A DNA stretch of 64,000 bases from Reticulitermes lucifugus (GCA_026260175.1 JAKCWW010000256.1:42341-106340), one strand, 5' to 3'; shown: positions 46,669 to 56,592, numbered from the stretch's first letter. Notes: generated by a model not told the origin, from the letters alone. Program-made: numbers and translations.

Positions 46669-47204
46669 TATACGAAATACAGGTTGTACCAGACGGAACA
46701 CGTGGTGTTGTTTGTTTAAGTCTGTGCACACAGCGGGATGGCTAACGTCAAATTAGTTTGTTCTCTTTATGTAAAAACGTAAGTTCAGCTAATAATAATA
46801 ATAATATGACTTAGAACATTTGATTTGGCCTATAACAGTTTTAAACGTTGATTGCCAGAGGTAAGAGAATTATATTCCATATGCTTAGAGAGTTTGAAAT
46901 GCCGATGATTTAGAACCACGTTGTAAATGAGTTTTGTTTTGTTTTGATGTGGCAGTGAACTTCTGAATTCGCCTGCTCTGTATCAGTGAGCGAGCGAGTG
47001 GGTGAGTCGACGGTAGTTATGAGTAATGTCTGGTTCTCACTGTGCCCTCGTCTCGTTTGTTTCTTGCTGCATCCTATACTGAGTCCGCAGAAAGAAGCCC
47101 CATGCATATTTAACGTTGTCCATATTCCGTGCAACAGACTGACCTTACAGTATTTAATCCAACTGATTGCACATGCAACCATAAATATTTGTTATTTTGT
47201 GATG

Positions 47205-47245
47205 CTCTTCTTACATGTTTCGACCCGTATAGGCCATCATCGCGG
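47205..47245 (-). ncRNA. Hammerhead-like motif, minus arm
   Basis: The minus strand reads GATGATGGCCTATACGGGTC then GAAACATGTAAG; the mirror of the motif at 47341. The start of the core is degraded. Confidence 0.45.
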
Positions 47246-47340
47246 AGGTCATTTACGAAGGAATACATTTATAATAAATATTATCAATGTAATATAAATA
47301 TAATAAATATAATAAATATTGTACATATATTCATTTGTTA

Positions 47341-47400
47341 GTGGCTCCCTGAAGATGGCCTATAGGGGCCGAAACATATAGCAGGAGCATCACAAAATGG
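47341..47400 (+). ncRNA. Hammerhead motif, plus arm
   Basis: CTGAAGA at 47349-47355, stem II GGCC-TATAGG-GGCC, GAAAC at 47371-47375, then ATATAGCAGGAGC. After the putative cleavage site GGAGC..CAC can pair with GTG..GCTCC immediately before the core, giving stem I. Core intact by sequence; stem III is minimal. Confidence 0.6.
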
Positions 47401-48044
47401 CAAATAGTTTTTTAGGGTTACGTGTGCAATTAGTTGGATTAAATACCGTAAAGTCTCATGCATGTTGTTGATGACGAGGCTCGAGGCTTCCCACTTTCCC
47501 TTTACTCTGGTATTAGCCTGCAGCTTCATCTGACTTGTCAACAAGCCCAAAACGCTCGTTGATACCAGCTGTTATCACGTGGTTATCTCTCAAAATTTCG
47601 TGTGAAGAAAATATAGGGGAGTATGAGTATACTGGAGAGGGAAGTGTAACAGATCGAGAGAGGCTGAATGGGTTCGATGCATGGGACTTCGTTCCGTGCC
47701 GTCAGTATAGTCATTCTGATGTACCCTGGTCTTGTTTGTTTCCTCCTCCATACTAGACTATAAGTGATAACTGATGGCTGTGGGATGTGGGTAACGCGGT
47801 CACATGGCGGCCACCCATATGACGACGAGGGCTTATCTTCTGTCCTGAAGCAAACAGCAGTCATTACCGTCACTGGATTTGAGAAAGAAGGAAATCAGTT
47901 GGGAGACCAAGTAGTAGCGGCGTTGTTTTAAACTTCAACAAGAAGAACAGGATCTGACAATGTGAACTGGATTCAGCTGATAGAGGGTTTCATGGCGGTG
48001 AGTTCGAGATCACGATCTTCTGGAATGTGACACCGTGTAATGTG

Positions 48045-48200
48045 GTAGGTGGGTACCAGTCTTTCGGGGGAACTTACTGCTTCAATCTGCAGGTCAGGGA
48101 GAGATCATCTACCTTGATTATGGAGGCTGCGTTTGCCTCGGAAACTTTGGTACCCATCAACCAAACTTCATCGCATCACATGCCAGGAAACCATTATCTG
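48045..48200. repeat. P-family divergent pair with tail
   Basis: GGGTACCAGTCTTTCGGGGG (minus arm) mirrors CCTCGGAAACTTTGGTACCC (plus arm), about 60 bp apart, and the plus side continues into CCAGGAAACCATTATCTGGA, similar to the tail at 3175. The open frame 48027-48329 joins this repeat to the LINE-R piece that follows and is not a gene. Confidence 0.6.
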
Positions 48201-48224
48201 GATTTAACTGTCTCAGAAAAGCAT

Positions 48225-48335
48225 CTAGTGGAGAACTGTTGTGAACTCGGCCATGAACCTGACGTATTGGGCGCGGAATTTATTAACCAGCTAAGCGACT
48301 ATCAATGGGTGAGGAACTTTGCTGCATAGTGTTGA
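48225..48335 (+). mobile_element. LINE-R 3'-end fragment
   Basis: The frame reads CELGHEPDVLGAEF then INQLSDYQWVRNFAA, matching CEHGNEPSGSIKGGEF..LSDYQLL, a read-through of the LINE-R 3' end in its second frame. Confidence 0.65.
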
Positions 48336-48554
48336 GTGCTGAACATATGGAACAGATGCCAAGGAGCGTCTTCGCAAAAGGTGGAGGTTACCTAGAAAAA
48401 GGAAAGTAACCTCCGCCATTGGCACAGAAGCCATATAGCAGTGTGTATGTCGTCACATACAGGCTGTCACCGAGCCAGAATGTTCCCCGCGGTCGCCATA
48501 ACCTTTCCTAAAGAATTCACCATAATAAAACTGGCACAGGTTTCTAAAGATCCA

Positions 48555-48600
48555 TTTGATTAACTCCATGGAGAAGGATCCTTTTTGAGAATATTAAATA
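48555..48600 (-). mobile_element. LINE-R extreme 3' end
   Basis: AACTCCATGGAGAAGGATCC then TTTTTGAGAA is the complement of the LINE-R terminal segment CTTCTCAAGAAGGACTCTGC with CCATGGAGTT. Only about 45 bp remain. Confidence 0.55.
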
Positions 48601-48690
48601 GTTGCTCAGCTGGTGGAGCAGTTCCGCGCCCTTTGTGGATCCCGTTGGTTCATTACCGTATACATGGGTTCATATCCCGAGTCGTAAACC
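48600..48690 (+). repeat. tRNA-like SINE head
   Basis: AGTTGCTCAGCTGGTGGAGC is a strong A-box match and ATGGGTTCATATCCCGAG a B-box match at suitable spacing. The sequence after it does not fit a named SINE family here. It does not fold as an intact tRNA by eye. Confidence 0.5.
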
Positions 48691-48749
48691 ATTCCACACC
48701 CTCACACTCTGTTGCTCTTGGACCTATACTGTTGTCTTAACGACTGTCA

Positions 48750-48970
48750 CAGTGGAATGGATGTCAACCCTGCTTCGTATTCGGGCGGTGCTTGTTCGAA
48801 TTTCGGCCCGCAGATTGTTATAACTGATGTTTGTCGTGTTTTTGTTTTTAGTCACGTTAGGAAAAAGCGTCATAGTATCCGAAATTAAGCTACGACCGCT
48901 TTCTTTCACATCTTCCTAGTCTATCATTCGTCGCATTATCATTGTATGTATGTATGTATGTATGTATGTG
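48750..48970 (+). repeat. SINE-D copy with (GTAT)n tail
   Basis: TGCTTCGTATTCGGGCGGTG, CTTGTTCGAATTTCGGCCC (B box), AATTAAGCTACGACCGCTTT, CATTCGTCGCATTATCATTG, then (TATG)n at 48943-48970. The tetranucleotide run sits where the SINE tail ends, suggesting it grew from the tail. Confidence 0.75.
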
Positions 48971-48974
48971 CGTA

Positions 48975-50250
48975 GCAAACAGTGTCGTTAAACAGACAAC
49001 GTAAATCGAAATATAATCTTCACGTATTAGATCTAGGTCTCGAAAATGTTTAAAGCAGTTGTTAACATCCTTTGCGTGCTACATGTTGCGGTTACTCCAT
49101 TCTCTGAATTTGATCATCCTGAAAACAATTATTTATGAAGAGTACAAGGTTTACAAATCGTAAAGGGTTCAGATTAATTGCTTTCTTCTGTGTCAGATCA
49201 GAACACGGGATCAAAGGATTGCTTGGGACATTTATGTTTCGGTGTTGTAATTCTGTAGATTATTTTTATTTTCGAGTTTATAAAATACGATTGATGAAAT
49301 TCAGTCGCGGAACACGATTTTAGAACAGCAGGACAGAACAACAGAAAAACAGATGCAAAGTTCACATGTGCAAAAGTCAGAGCTCTAGTGGCTGAATGGC
49401 GTGACTAAATAACCTTTAGAATAAAGTAGCATTTTGTGTAATGTAGATGGGTTAGAGGGTGGAGGAGATGTGTACCCTGACGTATTCGTGACATGATCTA
49501 CCAGCATCCGAAAACCAATCCATCTCCTTTCTTGTGTTTATTATTCTACATCCCGTATGCTGTTGCATGCTTTCTGTCTTCCCGTGTTCTGTCTTGGCTA
49601 AACATCTCTCCCGCCTCTATGCTTGTCGAGTGACGTCAACATTGACCTTCAGAGGGTCGCCAGGACTCGAAGCCACTGCCCTCGTTCTTCTATAAAAATA
49701 ATACGAAAATAAAAGAAGGCACGAGGAGATATTTAGAGGTTACATACATGGGTTATGGTAAATGATTGTAACCAGACGATGCCCTGTCTGTGGTGCGTAT
49801 GTGAATTACTAGCCGACGGAGCCAAGACTTTAAAAGTATCTTGTATATTTATGGGTTTCTTGTGTGTCTATAAGCCTGTTAAATGTTTAATTCTGTAACC
49901 ATTTCCCACCACTAATCGATAATCGATAAATAGAAACATCATGTGACACGGGAAATAACCATCTAATGCATGAGTAAATTTTTAGGTACCTAGTTATAGA
50001 ATAGAACAGATGCTGCAAATTCGATACTATCTCTTAGTCACTAGCTAGGAGTCACTGTACCAAGCAATATAACAAATGAAATTGAGTATATGGTAAGTGA
50101 AGTTTGAGGTTCTGACGGCGGTGACTGAACAGTGATGTCTTTTGGCCTGCGATGCGCTATAGACTGATGGACGTGTACCTACATTTCAGAGAGCTATATG
50201 GTGTATCCTGGACGACAGCAGTCCGGAGAACGTAAGTAGAAGTCAAGAAG
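48975..50250. other. No recognisable feature
   Basis: No supported gene or repeat. ATCGATAATCGATA near 49916 is a short direct repeat. Confidence 0.45.
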
Positions 50251-50256
50251 ATTCAA

Positions 50257-50306
50257 GTCTCGTGGCGTGTTACGCCGTGCCGACACGGCGTAACACGCCA
50301 CAAGAC
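50257..50306. repeat. Perfect-loop hairpin with 23-bp arms
   Basis: Left arm 50257-50279 (begins GTCTCGTGGCGTG) and right arm 50284-50306 (ends CACGCCACAAGAC) pair at 22 of 23 positions around a 4-base loop CCGA. The stem is GC-rich in an AT-rich setting. The phrase TCAAGTCTCGT recurs at 50337. No flanking element was recognised. Confidence 0.9.
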
Positions 50307-50309
50307 ATG

Positions 50310-51685
50310 ATGTTCAGCATCCCCGCTGTGAGACCTCAAGTCTCGTACGGTGCAAGAAAATTATCACATTTATATAATCCCAAGGGATATAGAAGCGCAG
50401 AGAGACCCAAATATACAGGGAGTTTAATCGAAAACCGAACCCAGACGCACAGCAATCTTAACGGCCTTATAGCAAGATAGATTCCACAAAGTCTCCAGCT
50501 TCAGGCGCAAACAAACATTAGCGAGCCTAGGCTGATGTCACAAACCGGGATTGTGCGCGTAGATCGGTGTGTTTTTGCAGTCTGAGAGATGGAGTTGCGA
50601 GTATTAGTCTGCTTATCTACTAGCTGCAATCATGTGACTGAGTTAAGAGGACCGCAAGGTTTGTGAGACCCGCGCCTTAGGTTGTTATGTAAAATGACGG
50701 GGACTCAGTGGATGTAATCCTGATACACATTTAGCACCGCATATTTGAATAGGTGTTGGAAATGGCCTCTTCAAACTCTCAGATGTTTCCTGATTTCGAA
50801 GGAACGGGAACATCAGGAAACCGTCTTCTGAATTTCCTCCGACACTGTTTATACGTTTTCTTCCTTGTGTAGATTTACCCCATGAAAATCCTTTGTACTA
50901 AACTGTACTGCATGCTCACGAACAAAAATGTACGTTGCGCTGTGATTTGCACGTGTTACAGACAGATTAACCTGGACTGTGTGATTGAGCTGATGCAGTG
51001 TACTGTACACGCGGCGATAGGACTGTGCGTCACACAGCTGCCGTTAAACTTGCCGGGCAGTATCTGCAATTTCTAGACAAGAACTCAAACACGGTTTAAT
51101 CTGTTAACCGTGTGTCAAGCATGTCTGAAAGTTGGAGGTCATTTCCATCACCTACTCTTAACACGTGGGAAGTTATATGTTTTATATACATTCTGTGAGG
51201 AAATACACGGCTGTTAAGCTTGCCGTGAGTCTGGGTTCAGTTTTAAACTGAACTGTAAGCTGAAGAGACCAATTTTATAACGTAGTGGATTAGTTTCACT
51301 GAACTGGCGTGATGCACCCGGTCCTTCAGTTGATGGTAATAGTAGGAGCAGCAGCAGTATTTGAATTCTGAAAGTACTGTAAAGGTTTAAGACGTATAAT
51401 TTTACGTTGTTCTTGTTTCATAAGAGTTATTTCAGTCGGTTTTGCCGACTAAAATTAGTGAAGAAATTAAACTTGGCAGTGCTTGTTTCTGCATATTTTC
51501 ATTTAGATTTTGGACATTTTTTTATAGAGGCATGTATTTCAAACAAACTAGAATCTACGGGCACAGATGTTTTAAATTTCCTATGAGAATTAGGTTATTT
51601 CGATATTTACATAAGAGATAAATAACTCTGGCTGCACTGAGCAGTCGGTCAGCATCCTACGCAGCTCACTGCACCGCCACACACG
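50310..51685. other. No recognisable feature
   Basis: Open frames at 50262-50480 and 50882-51076 have no recognisable motif. No paired repeats. Confidence 0.45.
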
Positions 51686-51689
51686 GAGC

Positions 51690-51920
51690 GGCGACATTCA
51701 GTGAATAGCACTCCTGTTTCTTATTAGGCTGGTGCCGGGTTCCAGTATCCCTCCAGGCAAATACCGGTATTATATATCAGATTAGGCCACGACCTCTTCC
51801 CTCTGCATCCTTTTCAATTCATTATTCACATATCGTAAAACCATTCGACACTATAGGCCTGTGGTTTTTGAGATATTGAAAGCGATATTAAACAAACAAT
51901 AAATAAATAAATGTGCTGGT
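51690..51920 (+). repeat. SINE-D copy with A-rich tail
   Basis: GCTGGTGCCGGGTTCCAGTA (B-box-like), GATTAGGCCACGACCTCTTC, TTATTCACATATCG, GATATTGAAAGCGATATTAA and an AAACAAACAATAAATAAATA tail. The internal GGCCACGACC box defines the family. Confidence 0.75.
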
Positions 51921-52509
51921 ACTCAGTTATGGCTACCAGCTGTTTTTGAGAACACAGAACAATGTACTATGTTCTCCGTACTCCCCTGTACCTCCACAGA
52001 TCCCGATAACCATACAAATACTTCACGCTGGGCCTGCGCATCTACCTCCAAGATAGGCCTATAGAAAGTAGGTTTTTCTGGAACGTCGGAGCCTGTCTAT
52101 CAGACATGTTGAGCATTGAACAGTCAGCATCCTCCATCTTGGAAAACAAAGGAAAGCCCAGACTGCGTTAGACGACGTTGATATCAGGTTTATTTTATTT
52201 TTTAGTGGAGTGCTTTACTGCAGAACGACTTTGGGGCAAGTAATAAACAAGTTATATAAATATTCATTTTCATTTCATGTGGACAGTGGACATTGAATCC
52301 TTAATGTTTATTACTTTTAATCTTTGAGTGTATAGTTTTGACTTCTCGCCAGTGGTAATGGGCCTAAGTATCATCTAATAATGACCGGTTGCGTGCGAAC
52401 TGTTGAAGTATATTTACTGTAACGGAACAGTTAATCGTAGTAAGAAATATATACATTAAATGTGATCAGCCTTTCAGTTAGGGCAGCTATTGGCTTATTT
52501 ATATTAAAA

Positions 52510-52560
52510 ATTTAACGACTTGCTACATGTTTCGACCCTGCCATCTTCAGGCAAGTTCGG
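52510..52560 (-). ncRNA. Hammerhead ribozyme motif with complete stem I
   Basis: The minus strand gives ACTTGC, CTGAAGA (52544-52550), T, GGCAGGGTC, GAAAC (52529-52533), ATGTA, GCAAGT. Stem I forms between ACTTGC (complement of 52551-52556) and GCAAGT (complement of 52518-52523), six perfect pairs; stem II is a short GGC-AGG-GUC; stem III is minimal. All invariant core bases are present, making this the best single hammerhead candidate in the window. Catalysis is not shown. Confidence 0.68.
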
Positions 52561-53394
52561 TTATTAAAATTGAGCAGTAAGGAAGGCGTGCAGTACCGCG
52601 CTACCTTGGGATCCCAGGTATTTGTATCGTAATGTTGATGCTGTGAAATGAAATGTATTTAAAATGTCAAGTGCATAGATCTCATTGACATTGAGAAAAT
52701 CTTGCACCGTTGTTGATTCCAAACGACTTGTCATTCGTACGTTGGATGGCTGCTGAGCTGTGTACTTCGTCGTTTTCATATGTTGTCGTAATATGCCATG
52801 CTTATCGTAGTGTTAATTATTCAGTTCAGTGAAGAACTTTACGCGGTGAGCATCTTGATGACTACACAGTGTCATATTCTAGAGGACCACAATGAGAATC
52901 CTAATAGCCGTGAAAAGTGTAAATGCTACAGGCTTGTATTTTGTCAACACACCAGTAACCTTGGTGTTCCATAAAAAAAAAAGGATACTTGCTAGCGTTA
53001 CTTATTGTCACTGACTCGTGGCTTCTCGAGGACTGGTAAAGCAACGAAAGGTAACGTAATGTATTGCAACACTGATATGACGCATCAAGGAAACTGTGAA
53101 ATGACACGTTGTGCTCAGTGGTTCATTACACTTCTGACCTTTAAGCCGTGAAACAAGAGTTTAGAATTCCATGCTAATGTAACTATGGCGCATAACAATA
53201 GAGTACGCTTGTCTTACAGATCCTTACTTGGAACGGCGTAATCCCTCACAAGTCAAATGTTTCTTACACTTGGCTATAATGTAAGCTGTTTATAGTTTGT
53301 GGCTGTGTAAGGATGATATAGGGAGAGTAGTTAATATTATTTGTTTAGGCTATCCCACTGCTGTTCAACTGTGTGAATAATGTATGATTCTTTA

Positions 53395-53455
53395 TTTACA
53401 ACGAAGTTGCCCACATGTTTCGGTCGCCCGTCTTCAGGGAAACAACTGCACAAAA
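53395..53455 (-). ncRNA. Hammerhead-like motif
   Basis: The minus strand gives CAACTGCA-side pairing, CTGAAGA (complement of 53431-53437), stem GG-GCGA-CC, GAAAC (53417-53421) and ATGTGGGCAACTT. CAACT and AGTTG on either side can pair as stem I. The base at the expected cleavage site is a G, which hammerheads do not normally use, so it may be inactive. Confidence 0.5.
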
Positions 53456-54054
53456 TTGGATTATAATCAAAGTTATTATAATATGTAAGCGTATTACTTT
53501 TAATACCTTTTTTAGGGAATATACGTGGTTGCAATAAATATCTACGCGCACGATGCACACAGAAACGCCACGTATCTAAATAAAAATTGAAGTGGCCCGG
53601 AACTATTTACTTATGTTGTAATAACGTCCAGTAGGATCCATTTCTTACAGTATGCTTCCGTGAATATGGCCGACTGACCAAAATATGCAGGAAAATTTGT
53701 CGTAAGTAAAGAGGCATAGGCCAACGTTATTCGTGTGCTTGTACTATGACAGAATTAATTAGTACAACAAACCTCTAGCACACGATGAGCCATGACGAAT
53801 GTGAAGGTATGTAGTAACAGTGTTGGTCAGACGAAAATTGTAGATTCGGCCTGAATAATAATAATAATTAATAATAATTCGTTTCACATCATGATTGCCG
53901 TGACACTGTAACAACCTCACCTCGTTACCTATCTTGGAGTTTCCAGAAGGAGTTGTAGTTTGTCTGTAAATCGTGGTGTTGCTCTTTTCTGAAGTCAGAT
54001 AAACCGTTGGCACAGTTTGATGATCTGCCAACTGTCGGATCTGTTCATATTTTT

Positions 54055-54290
54055 TTATTTAGCGACGCTTTTAGTTGGCTCTGGATACATAGAGTAGAGC
54101 GGTGCGATGATTAGTGGATCATGAGTTGGAAAGAACGTGGAAGGGAGTGGCCGTGACCTAATCTGAGATACTGTCGCGGTGTTTGCCTGGAAGGATGAAG
54201 GGAAACGACGGAAAACCACTGGATATTCGGTGTTCGAAAGGGGCGCCTCCCGAATACAAGTCAGCGCTTGCTGTGGAGGTTCTGTATTGA
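54055..54290 (-). repeat. SINE-D-like copy
   Basis: Plus-strand landmarks: TTTAGCGACGCTTTTAG, GGGAGTGGCCGTGACCTAAT, TGTTTGCCTGGAAGGATGAA, GGGAAACGACGGAAAACCAC, GTGTTCGAAAGG (B box) and CTCCCGAATACAAGTCAGCG. This fits a widespread insect SINE tail (reverse of GGCCACGGCCNCTTCC, GCGACGTAAA). The frame at 54179-54427 is repeat translation. Confidence 0.75.
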
Positions 54291-54899
54291 AATATCTGTC
54301 TGCAGTTACTGGTGTTATCCCTTTGAAGGATATAGTATTTAATAGAATATTATTTAAAATTGCAGTTTTTACGCTGCAAAAAACTCACTGTCGCCATTAC
54401 AAAGACCTGTCAGTTAATTCGGTTTAGGTGTGTAATCCCTGTAGAGTCGTATGAAACATTACACTGCGGACGAAATGAATGTTAACGAAAGTGGTACATA
54501 TAGTAACCACTGTTATTTGGAGGGTTATTAACGTTATTTTATGTCGTCTTAATGCAATTCGATTATGAATTCCATGGTCATTGTTCTCCATATACAGCTG
54601 AGCAACCCGTCCGCACATCCCTCCTATTGTGGAACGAACCCACTGTTGAACTTTGTTTACGCCATTTCAGTTTTATATAATCCGTCTTTCCATGATGAGT
54701 TCTCCAGCCTCATACCATTTGGACATTAACGTCTCTTCTCAAAAGTGGTTGCCATAAACATTTTGCATTATTTCATGTTTTTCCTGTGCTGCGTTTTAAG
54801 TGTCCTGTCCTTGGAATTCCTCTCGATTTAAGGAGTACTCCACGTATGAAACATGCGGATTATTAATTAGCTCCGTTGATCAGTTCTTTTAGAGAGCCT

Positions 54900-54910
54900 A
54901 ATAGTTCCTC
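54900..54910. repeat. Target-site duplication, left copy
   Basis: AATAGTTCCTC, identical to 55172-55182 on the far side of the SINE-A insertion. Confidence 0.9.
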
Positions 54911-55171
54911 GCCAATCCCAGTGGCCGTGCGGTCTAAGGCGTAGGTTTTGCGGCCGCTCGCTTACTGGGATTGTGGGTTCTAATCCCGCCGAGGGCATGG
55001 ATGTGTCTCTTGTGAGTGTTGTGTGTTGTCAGGTAGAGGTCTCTGCGACGGGCTNNNNNNNNNNNNNNNNNNNNNNNNNNNNNNNNNNNNNNNNNNNNNN
55101 NNNNNNNNNNNAAGCCTCGAACAATGAGGCGGCCTAGGCCCCCAAGGGGCTGTCGAGCCATTAAAAAAAAG
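54911..55171 (+). repeat. SINE-A, complete young insertion
   Basis: The head CCCAGTGGCCGTGCGGTCTA with AGGCG is a tRNA-Leu/Ser-like A box; the B box is GGGTTCTAATCCCGCC. The tail runs GGGGCTGTCGAGCCATT and A8. Perfect 11-bp duplications AATAGTTCCTC flank it (54900-54910 and 55172-55182), the signature of LINE-mediated target-primed insertion. A 57-base gap (55055-55111) hides the middle. The second copy is at 1-130 on the other strand. Confidence 0.92.
55055..55111. other. Assembly gap (57 N)
   Basis: Lies inside SINE-A, between GCGACGGGCT and AAGCCTCGAA; probably caused by the high copy number of the SINE. Confidence 0.98.
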
Positions 55172-55194
55172 AATAGTTCCTCAGATAGTCAGCA

Positions 55195-56592
55195 AATTCC
55201 CGCCGTTTTATGGACCCCGAAAGTTCATTATCCTGCTCACAAAAGCCCTCCACTTGTCCATATCCCGAGCCAAATTCAGTTCATGCCCTTGAATCCTATT
55301 TCTTTAAGATGAATTTCAATATTATCCTTCCCTCTACGCCTACAGCCTCTATCTGGCCTTTTCCCTGCAGGCTTCTTCACCAAAACCCTGTATGCATTTC
55401 TCATCACCTCCATACGTACCTCATGCTCCACCCATCTCATCCTCCTTGATTTGATTTCCCAAATAATAGTTGGAGAGGCATATAAATAAGCTCCGTATAA
55501 TGCAGTTTTCTGCAGCCTCCTGTTACTTCCTCGCTCTTAGGTTCAAGTATTTGCCTCAGCACCCTATTCTTGAACACTCTCAGCCTGTGTTCTTCATTTA
55601 TTGTGGAGACAAAGTTTGACACTCATGTAAAACAACGGGCAAAATTATAGTTGTGTGTGTTTCGGTCTGTGTGTTTAGATAGCAGACGTAAGACAGAAGA
55701 TTCTGGAGGGAATAGTAGTAGGCGTTCCCCAAATTTAATCTGCTCTTAATTTATTTCTGCATGCAGTTTTATCTGTTGGTATCGTTCCCAAATATTTGAA
55801 TATTGTCACAGTTTGAAATGATTTATTTGCTCTCATTATGTTCTGATTTTGTCTTGCATTGTGTTTACGACACGATTCGTTTTCGCAGCATTTATTTCTA
55901 CACTGATCTCCTTGTTAGCGATTAATTAAGATTTTCTGCTTTCCATCTTTGTTCATATGTTTTCGTCTAGCAATTTAACATCGTCATCGTAGACCACAAT
56001 CTGGTGCGTCCCATTCAGTTTGAGTTTACTAGTTTACTTAGACCTTCCTAATGGCATACCCTAAAGCAGGCCCGCTCGACCTTTAAGTGGTGCGGGCAGC
56101 TTCGGCCGAATTTGGCCCGCATGCGGGCAACCTGACATTTAGTCCACAGAATGAAGAATTAGTAAGTACGTATATAATTACTCGTATATGTATAACTAAA
56201 CGTGTATATTTGTCTAAGCACCATAAGCAATAAAAATATACTGATAATGATAGAAAAATTCATAAAAAATGCAGTGCACGACATGGGCTAGCACATTTTT
56301 ACAAAATGAATTGGTAAAGTAATATATGTCTCTGTAAATAAACATCTCATAAGTTTTCAAAATTACTTCGACTTTCTAGCTAGGCAGTGCCACGGAAAGG
56401 GTTACAAGACGATTTATCGTCTCTAATGTCGCAGCTACGGATTCAGCGGGCCTGGCGTAAATCAAAGTTGAAAAGCAATGATAATAAAAGAGTCTCATTG
56501 TTTCAGACGATTCTGAATAGGAAATGTATAGGACAAATGTTTGCCTGTCCATACTTCAGTAGATGTGTCGTTTAAGTACATTTTAATTAACG
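55195..56592 (-). mobile_element. LINE-R copy, RT to 3' region, interrupted by a MITE
   Basis: Minus strand from the right: LIKMYLNDTSTEVWTGKHL, SYTFPIQNRLKQ (56590-56495), a 388-bp insertion, then YAIRKV, SKLKLNGTHQIVVYDDDV (RT catalytic block, family YADD, at about 55980-56030), NAAKTN, the EEHRLRVFKNRVLRQILEPK block, RNAYRVLVKKPAGKRP, and NIEIHLKEIGFKGM. Frames shift several times and stops are present, so it is inactive. This is the longest LINE-R copy here and ties the RT and C-terminal fragments into one family. Confidence 0.9.
56067..56454. mobile_element. hAT-type MITE inserted in LINE-R
   Basis: A perfect 10-bp terminal inverted repeat CAGGCCCGCT / AGCGGGCCTG bounds 388 bp. Flanking octamers CCCTAAAG and GCGTAAAT agree at five of eight positions, fitting an aged 8-bp hAT target duplication. 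The position within the LINE coding order (between LKQ and YAIRKV) confirms both borders. Internal GGCCCGCATGCGGGCAACC is typical of hAT subterminal sequence. No coding capacity. Confidence 0.85.

Larger units (their letters stand above)
45321..46720 (-). mobile_element. Penelope-like retroelement remnant with inverted terminal arms
   Basis: Left arm 45321-45623 and right arm 46408-46720 are inverted copies of each other of about 300 bp; the outer ends CTTAAACAAACAACACCACG and their complement are nearly identical. The 784-bp interior, read on the minus strand from about 46403, encodes YTGQTGKSFYERF, RFNDYKYRNGKSRFAQHLLD and ENITDVVYIINKG, which is the GIY-YIG endonuclease domain of Penelope-like elements. 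The reverse transcriptase part is absent, so this is a heavily 5'-truncated fossil with several breaks. Inverted flanking repeats are a known Penelope arrangement. Each arm carries an outward-pointing hammerhead-like motif. Arm similarity suggests moderate age. Confidence 0.85.
47144..47455. repeat. Inverted repeat of Penelope-type termini with two ribozyme motifs
   Basis: Left arm 47144-47240 (CTTACAGTATTTAATCCAAC, TTTTGTGATGCTCTTCTTAC, ATGTTTCGACCCGTATAGGC) mirrors right arm 47351-47455 (GATGGCCTATAGGGGCCGAA, GCAGGAGCATCACAAAATGG, GTTGGATTAAATACCGTAAA). The spacer of about 110 bp includes an AT-only TAATAAATAT run. No coding part remains. This is a compact counterpart of the element at 45321-46720, less than 500 bp away. 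Confidence 0.75.
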
